Assembly: GCA_015679605.1 (NCBI GenBank)
Contig: JAAAVE010000904.1
Location: forward strand, 347-11,853
Source: Podila epigama
Lineage: Eukaryota; Mortierellomycota; Mortierellomycetes; Mortierellales; Mortierellaceae
Direction of reading: 5' to 3'
DNA: 11,507 nucleotides
Position 1 is the first letter of the stretch; the number at the start of each line of letters is the position of its first letter. Under the pieces are notes generated by a model that had not been told where the DNA came from, did no database searches, and was given only the letters and a program-made list of their open reading frames with translations. A program made the position numbers and the translations under genes. Positions 8,412 to 11,507 of the stretch are shown here, one piece after another.

Positions 8412-10619
8412 CTACAATGCAGCTGGACGAGTGGGTGCAGACTTGGTCGCAGGTACGACCTCGGGAGCATTTTTGACGGCGACTTTGGATGCTTTCTTGG
8501 GAGACTTGGGGGCTTCTTTGACAGCGGCTTTGGATGATTTCTTGGGAGGCTCGGGAGCTTTTCTGGCAATGATTTCGGGGCCAGTTAACCCTTCTTGCTC
8601 CTTGAGGATCTTCAGCGTCTTATGCAGACTGGGCTGGTAGCGAGGTTTGACTTTTCCCTTGTCTTCCACCAAAGGCAGGAATGAGGCCTGGTACCTGTAT
8701 GCTAAATTCTTTTTGAAGATCAGTTTGTACAGCCAAAACGGCATTCTCTTCATGAACTCACGAGTCATGACCGAAGAAAAGTCCTAAACGGGTTGAGAAG
8801 GAAGGTGCGCAGGTTTCCGTTCAATGGTGAACACTTAAAGCATTTGTCGAAATAAACACAAGGAAGATTAACATGCAAGACAAAGCATACCTTTCCAAAG
8901 TTGCGTCGAAACATTTGGCTTGTGGCAAAGGCATCCTTGGCAATAGGGTAACGCTCGGTACGATACTCTTTGAACACCTTTTCAAGTTCCCTAACGGTGG
9001 GGCTTCTCAGGGTTCTAATCCAGTTGGCCAAAGCTACCGCATCCTGCATTGCATGCACAGCACCAATGCCTCCAGAAGGATTCATCTGTTTTTAGTGAGA
9101 GTCGTAAATTGTTAGCGATCAAAGCAAGGAGTGTGTGCAGTTGTGTCTATTATTCCAAAGTGTAATTCAATTACCTTATGGCAGGCTATGTCGTTGTCAA
9201 CGTGAGAGTATGAATGATTAATTCGGGGTTGGGTATAATTTTACGCCAAAGAATGCACAAGTATACCTACCGTCACCAATGAGAACGGCGCGCTTTTTGT
9301 ACCAAGTCTCAAAGACAATCTCCTCAAGCATGACCTTGGAAATGCACTCCAATGGTGTGTTATCGACATAGTCTCCTAGGGTCAATGGCTTTCCGTTTCG
9401 AAAACCAGGGAGCTTGAACTCTTTCACTTCTTTGGCCATAGCCTCGGCAGCTTCCCATCCCCATTCAGAGTTGCGGAAGGCGTCGTTGTCTTTTTCAGTG
9501 TCCTTGTTCAAGAATTGAATTACCATCCAACAAACAGTGTTTTGTTTGGTTGTGAGGGTAAGCCACTATACGCGAGGGTTTGCAAACAGAATGTGAAGGG
9601 TTAGAAGCTTTTCAATCGTCGCCAAACGTTGATGTTTACGTGGTCTTGCTTACAGTGCAGTTGCTTTCACGACCAAGAACAGAGTTGCTCTCGCAGTCGC
9701 TTTGTTTGAGGGCAGGGAACTCCTCTGGGTCCAAAGGGGCAGTTTGGCCAACAAGACAAACACAGCTGAATGGCAACTCGACATCATCACAAGCTGGCAG
9801 TTTATTCTCCAACTTGAGGTCCTTGAACATCTGCTGGCGAACAGCAGAATATGCTCCATCGGCACCGACGAGGATATCTCCTTGGTAGACGGAGTTGTCT
9901 GAGCATCGGATAGTGACATACTTCTCATTCTGAGAGAAGGATAAGATGCGCTTGCCAAGCAAGATGCGGTCTCTAGGAATTTGGCGCAACAGTAAGCTGT
10001 ACAGGTCTGGACGGGAAATGACATACTGGTCATAGCCAGTCCTATTTTATGATTTTAATGATGTCGTTAGTGAAGATGAATTGAAGACATTGGTCCAGGG
10101 TTTAGATGAGGAGGAACTACTCATTTCTTACATTGCTTTGCCATGGCCGACATCAAAAGACTTGACTGGCTTCAGGTCTTCTGTGTACATATGACTGTAG
10201 CTCAGACGCTTGCTCAACTGGACAAATTCATCGTAAATGCCAAGCTGTTTGAAAAGTGGTCCAAACACGAACCCCATACATATGAAAGAACCTGGGAAAG
10301 TTGAGGAGACTTATGGTTATGATACTTATTCTTTCCTCAGTCTATTTGGATTCCATACACTTGTTTTTAACATACCCAACGGCCTAACTTCTTTAGCTCG
10401 TTCAAAGATCAGGAAAGGATAGTTGGCCTTGTATAGAAGGGCGGCGAGCGTAAGACTGGCGAGACCTCCACCAGAGATGAGCACCATAGGCTTGGACAAT
10501 AGCTCCTGCTCCTCAGGCGTCAGTGGAACCTCGGGTTCGGCAGTAGATTCATCTTCAGGTCCAAATCTCGCGTTTTCGTGCGCTTGGGCCACACGGGAGG
10601 AAGACTCCGCTGCTGACAT
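8412..10619 (-). CDS. FAD-dependent monooxygenase (class A, PHBH/UbiH-like), seven exons
   Basis: A flavoprotein that would use NAD(P)H and O2 to hydroxylate a small, probably aromatic, substrate. Exons on the minus strand are 10619-10376, 10291-10132, 10041-9654, 9565-9271, 9185-9175, 9085-8891 and 8783-8412. The introns are 84, 90, 88, 85, 89 and 107 bases, all GT-AG. The joined length is 1665 bases, an exact 554 codons plus stop. Motifs in order are VLISGGGLASL (46-56, FAD dinucleotide fold), FER with Glu73, SRPDLY (144-149), GADGAYSAVR (194-203), and GDACHKMNPSGG (361-372, FAD ribityl binding) followed by GAVHAMQDA. The N-terminal 43 residues are polar and acidic. The last 50 (505-554) are Lys/Ala/Pro-rich repeats, unusual for the family. 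The third glycine of GxGxxG is Ser55. Start at the first ATG. Substrate unknown. Confidence 0.93.
8461..8571 (-). repeat. Coding 45-base tandem repeat in the monooxygenase tail
   Basis: Two full 45-base units (8461-8505 and 8506-8550) and part of a third encode 15-residue repeats, APEPPKKSSKAAVKE and APKSPKKASKVAVKN in protein order. The units differ at several bases, so the duplication is not recent. The composition is like the basic tail of linker histones. Confidence 0.85.
9175..9185 (-). other. 11-base micro-exon of the monooxygenase
   Basis: Exon 5 of the model is CCTGCCATAAG. It completes an alanine codon begun in exon 4 and adds Cys, His and Lys. This gives the conserved GDACHKMNP motif across three exons. 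It is preceded by CATAG and followed by GTAATT, both normal splice borders. Skipping it would remove 11 bases, shift the frame and destroy the FAD-binding motif. Confidence 0.88.
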
Positions 10620-10628
10620 TTAGAAAAG

Positions 10629-10742
10629 CTGAAATAAAGGGGTTTGAGGGTTGGTGAAGAAAAAAAAAGAGAATGTTGCAATGAGAAAAAAAGTCGAATT
10701 CTCGAAATGAGGATGATGATGAGGTGCAATGGCAAAACTCAC
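10629..10742 (-). other. Possible intron in the 5' leader of the monooxygenase
   Basis: On the minus strand a strong donor GTGAGT begins at 10742, and an acceptor CTTTATTTCAG ends at 10629, ten bases before the ATG at 10619. The 114-base size is close to the coding introns. No protein evidence can test it. Confidence 0.4.
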
Positions 10743-11493
10743 GCCGCGACATCCTGCCACAACAACCATCCAGTTTTCGACAGGCCAAATTATTTCCCAT
10801 GCCAGCATTTTTTATGCTGTGCAACAACAATGGACGTATGCATGACTTTCTTTTTTTTTTTTTTTCTTTGATTGTGCTACCTGCCACAGCATGATACATT
10901 GCGCTGCAGCTACACCTGTGCCAAACCAAGACTTCAGAGCCTGAACGTACAAAGAATTATTTCAAACTAACCGTGGATACGACAGCAGTGTTTTTGTTGT
11001 CAGGGAGCAACTCTGACTACCATGGCATCTAAGCTGGGAACTGCATGTATGGATGAAGAGGTTGGTCATGGAAGCAGATGCGGATATTCGGGGTGCATTA
11101 TTAGTGTACTGGGAGCCAGCTCTTCCAGTGCCATAGACGTCGTTCGTGTCTTTTGCAACTCTTCAATAATGCCATATGCAACATTGACAATCTACCCATA
11201 TCCTGTGGTTTGCTCTTGCTTGTGAGAAAAAAATACACGAATTTGAGAATGACATTTGAACCGATTGATGGTGCAAAAGACAGCATGCAACAGTCCGAGT
11301 AGTCAGGCTATTTCTTTTCACCGGTTGTTGTTTGTTATTGCTTTCGTCGGATGTAAAAAAAAAACAGATAGAGAGACTGTACACCATACTTTTATTCACT
11401 GTCCAATATTCACACTATCAACAACCATCCTTCCATCAGGGACATCCTGGTCAAATCAATGCTACATAGTGAACCAGAAAGCAAGTTGGATAC
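10743..11493 (-). promoter_or_regulatory. Upstream region of the monooxygenase gene
   Basis: No complete gene is visible. This region should contain the monooxygenase promoter and transcription start. It holds T15 at 10851-10865 and a short hairpin CAGCAT-TTTTT-ATGCTG at 10803-10819. Coding-like fragments at 10881-11191 are listed separately. Confidence 0.4.
10881..11191 (-). pseudogene. Coding-like fragments, possible eroded gene or unresolved exons
   Basis: Three minus-strand stretches read like protein. The first is 11191-11066, which follows a TAG, starts IVNVAYGIIEELQKT, continues through MALEELAPS, ends HPEYPHLLP and then meets TGA. The second is 11016-10972, SELLPDNKNTAVVST, ending at a donor-like GTTAGT. 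The third is 10940-10881, ALKSWFGTGVAAAQCIMLWQ, between a TTCAG and a GTAGCA. Segments two and three would join in frame, but across a gap of only 31 bases, too short for the introns seen elsewhere here. No family was recognised. It may be a decayed gene fragment, exons of a gene starting off the contig, or chance. Confidence 0.25.
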
Positions 11494-11507
11494 TTTTTTT
11501 TTTTTTT
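11494..11507. repeat. Poly(T) homopolymer at the contig end
   Basis: Fourteen T close the window, mirroring the A run at the start. This fits a contig that ends because of low-complexity sequence. Confidence 0.9.

Noticed and set aside
1-11507. CRISPR arrays, insertion sequences or bacterial operon signals
   Set aside because: There are no spaced direct repeats or transposase motifs, and the spliced gene with GT-AG introns shows that the DNA is eukaryotic.

Overview
The window reads as a eukaryotic nuclear contig, most likely from an early-diverging fungus of the Mortierella type. That placement is inference. It rests on GT-AG introns of 84-107 bases, pyrimidine-rich leaders, many homopolymers and microsatellites, and the flavin monooxygenase family present. 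Both ends are homopolymers (22 A at the left, 14 T at the right), so this is probably a complete assembly contig that broke at low-complexity sequence.

Layout, left to right. A minus-strand multi-pass membrane protein (63-875) lies divergent from a plus-strand SAM-dependent O-methyltransferase (1740-3089). They share an 864-base promoter region that contains a TG-rich tract. From 3182 to 4144 a block of decayed coding-like sequence is bracketed by 24 T on the left and 26 A on the right. From 4145 to 5991 I see no convincing gene. This stretch is dense in simple repeats and ends in a polypyrimidine and CA/TA leader in front of a plus-strand gene for a secreted, very acidic, low-complexity protein (5992-7116). 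After a 1.3-kb convergent intergenic stretch comes the best-supported gene, a seven-exon minus-strand FAD-dependent monooxygenase (8412-10619). Its splice model keeps frame throughout and gives 554 residues. It includes an 11-base micro-exon inside the FAD-binding GD motif and a lysine/alanine/proline-rich tail made of 15-residue repeats. The last 0.9 kb holds its probable promoter and leader, plus short coding-like fragments of unknown origin.

Functionally, the O-methyltransferase and the flavin monooxygenase are both typical tailoring enzymes for small aromatic or secondary metabolites. They lie 5.3 kb apart with an unrelated-looking gene between them and no core synthase in view, so a shared pathway is only a possibility. 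The membrane protein and the secreted protein could not be tied to named families.
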